Source: Bacteroidales bacterium (GTDB taxonomy: Bacteria; Bacteroidota; Bacteroidia; Bacteroidales; UBA932). From it: a stretch of DNA of 8,108 nucleotides. The translations under genes were made by a program, and so were the position numbers. Positions 6,413 to 8,108 of the stretch are shown in pieces. The stretch is from contig JAAZCF010000192.1 of the NCBI GenBank assembly GCA_012513425.1, positions 1 through 8,108 on the forward strand, written 5' to 3'. The notes beneath the pieces are model-generated. The model saw only the letters and a list, made by a program, of their open reading frames with translations, made no database searches and was not told the DNA's origin. The first letter of the stretch is position 1; every line of letters starts with the position of its first letter.

Positions 6413-8108
6413 CTATTTCCCCATATTTTTAAGTTTGTTAAGCCTCATGGTTATTTGCTCAGGTACATCATCATTTGGCACGGAGGCTTTGTATCCATCG
6501 CGCACACTTTCATAAGTTGCGCGAGCTTGTTCCCATTGATCTCTGTCGGCAAATGAGTCTCCCAACAAAATGAAGCATTTTGCCAACCAATAGACCTGAG
6601 GTGTTTTAGACTCAGAAAGAGCATATACTCTTTCTTCTACTTGCTCAAAGTTACCTGCGTCATAGAGGTCTTGGATGAGAATATATGCGCATTCGGCACC
6701 AATAGCGTCATTTGTGTTTGCGCACAACTCAGTCAATAATTGTTTTGCAGCTGCTCTATCTCCCAACACAATATTGCTCTTTGCTGCAATAAACTGAGCT
6801 TGTCTAATATCCTCTGGCTCCATAGAATCATCCTCAGCAAGTTTTTGAGCATCATTCAAGGCTTTGAAGTATTGTCTTAAACTATAGTTTGACATCATTT
6901 TTCCCAAGCGTCCAATATTTCTGTTTTTGGTAGTTTGGGCAATAGCTATTAGAGTCTCATAAGCCTCCAATGCTTTAGTATATTTGCCAAGACTATATGA
7001 AATTTCGGCATAATTGCGTGTTGCGGCCTCAGAATATATTCCTTTTTCTTTGCTCATGCATTGCAAATAAGCATCTGCTGCAGATTCGTTACGGCCAATG
7101 GCTTTATAGCTTTCTGCTAAATAGAAATAGGCTTGGGCAAGCTTGTCTCCGTTAGGATATGAGTTGATAAAAGATAAAAGTGATTTGATGGCATTGTTGC
7201 TGTTTCCGCTTAGATATACTTGCTCTGCAGCATTGAATATCATTAGCTCTTTTTCGTCAGAAGTTTTGGTGTCAGACATACCAAGGTCATCCAGATATGC
7301 CAGGTATTCCTGAGGATTGCCCAGTAACTGATATTGGCTCTCCATGCCGGCCATTGCATCTTTGACTTCTTCTGCTTCGGGAGTGTCTCTCACAATGCGT
7401 TTGTAATAATCAATTGCTTTTTGTCTTTGTCCGCTATTACTGTTAATCATAGCCAACTCCAAAAGGCTACGGCTGTAGAAACTGCTATCTTCAGAGGACA
7501 AAAGGGTCTCAAAACACTTCGAAGCCTGATCTGCATTATTCCTTTGAACATATGTGCGACCCAATTCATATAGGACCGCAGGGTATAACTCTGCTTTGGG
7601 GTGATTCTCTACAGCCTCAGAGAGCAATTCAATTTTGTTGGTATAGTCATTCATCAGACCATACGCCAAAGCGCCCTGATAGTTGGCATAAATGTCGTTA
7701 TCGGAGTATTTTTGATGGACTTTCGCATATTCATCAGCTGCTTTTTGATAATCACCAATCATGAAATAGCAGTCAGCCAATCGGACTGTTGCGTCTCTAT
7801 TAAGAGAACCTAGGGCAGAACTTGTTCTTAAAAATGAAGAAAAATATTGCTGGGCTTGCTCAAATTTGTTAAGGTTGAAATATGAATAAGCCAAGTTGAG
7901 AAGTAACATTCTGTATTCATCATATTTTCTGAAAGTTGCGTCTCCTGCAAGGTATTTGCCCAGGTCTATAGCCTCATTGTAAGATCCATTAATGTAGTAG
8001 CATTCTGTGAGAAAATAATTTGCAAGTCGGGTTATTGTGCTGTTGCTGTCATTCTCTGATGCTTTTAGCAACAAACTTTGTGCAGATTTGTAGCCACCTG
8101 AGTCAATC
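6413..8108 (-). CDS. Tetratricopeptide-repeat protein, 5' end beyond the window
   Basis: Open from the right edge with no stop. The visible 564 residues begin in mid-repeat (IDSGGYKSAQSL), so the TTG at 8074 is not a real start and the N-terminus, probably with a signal peptide, lies outside. The protein is almost entirely 34-residue TPR-type helical pairs, about a dozen, for example LAYSYFNLNKFEQAQQYF, LADCYFMIGDYQKAADEY, LAESYKAIGRNESAADAY and NYAEISYSLGKYTKALEAYE, with the usual W/L-G-Y-A-F pattern. Such arrays are protein-protein scaffolds. No catalytic domain is visible. It ends in a TAG 3 bp before the barrel gene, which suggests the two products work together, perhaps with the TPR protein at the periplasmic face or outer membrane. 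That is inference from gene order only. Large TPR proteins beside a receptor-like barrel are, to my recollection, common near gyrB in Bacteroidales. Confidence 0.88.
   Translation of the reverse strand, partial: IDSGGYKSAQSLLLKASENDSNSTITRLANYFLTECYYINGSYNEAIDLGKYLAGDATFRKYDEYRMLLLNLAYSYFNLNKFEQAQQYFSSFLRTSSALGSLNRDATVRLADCYFMIGDYQKAADEYAKVHQKYSDNDIYANYQGALAYGLMNDYTNKIELLSEAVENHPKAELYPAVLYELGRTYVQRNNADQASKCFETLLSSEDSSFYSRSLLELAMINSNSGQRQKAIDYYKRIVRDTPEAEEVKDAMAGMESQYQLLGNPQEYLAYLDDLGMSDTKTSDEKELMIFNAAEQVYLSGNSNNAIKSLLSFINSYPNGDKLAQAYFYLAESYKAIGRNESAADAYLQCMSKEKGIYSEAATRNYAEISYSLGKYTKALEAYETLIAIAQTTKNRNIGRLGKMMSNYSLRQYFKALNDAQKLAEDDSMEPEDIRQAQFIAAKSNIVLGDRAAAKQLLTELCANTNDAIGAECAYILIQDLYDAGNFEQVEERVYALSESKTPQVYWLAKCFILLGDSFADRDQWEQARATYESVRDGYKASVPNDDVPEQITMRLNKLKNMGK

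Noticed and set aside
7334..7813. Plus-strand frames inside the TPR gene
   Set aside because: They are antisense shadows of a clearly coding, repeat-structured protein and overlap one another.

Overview
The window reads as chromosomal DNA from a member of the Bacteroidota, most likely Bacteroidales. Reasons: AT-rich sequence; promoters of the TTTG / TAnnTTTG type; starts without clear Shine-Dalgarno sites; a short GyrB (655 aa) lacking the long insert of the E. coli protein; a head-GIN (DUF2807) secreted protein; and a TonB-receptor-like outer-membrane barrel with an aromatic C-terminus. The genus cannot be fixed from the sequence alone.

Layout. Bases 1-334 hold the possible end of a truncated Cys-rich reading frame and then apparently non-coding DNA. 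Bases about 335-2249 (+ strand) are a tight three-gene cassette: an ECF-type sigma factor, an overlapping small single-pass membrane protein in the anti-sigma position, and a secreted DUF2807 protein with a striking 19-residue SGAS repeat. A good intrinsic terminator follows at 2292-2325. Bases 2326-2592 are a gene-free convergence zone rich in inverted repeats. The minus strand then carries, in transcription order, a TPR protein truncated by the right edge (6413-8108), a plug-less TonB-receptor-like outer-membrane protein (4727-6409), gyrB (2706-4673) and tRNA-Cys(GCA) (2593-2663). gyrB and the tRNA each have a recognisable Bacteroidota -7 element, and the tRNA promoter is close to textbook.

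How the genes work together. The sigma/membrane/DUF2807 group looks like a self-contained envelope-signalling unit: the membrane protein would hold or tune the sigma factor, and the secreted protein would be an output or a sensor partner. The TPR and barrel genes are 3 bp apart and are probably translated together as an envelope pair. gyrB and tRNA-Cys are housekeeping. The most unusual DNA feature is a perfect 25-bp inverted repeat whose right arm includes the 3' acceptor strand of tRNA-Cys. No CRISPR array, insertion sequence or complete mobile element is visible.
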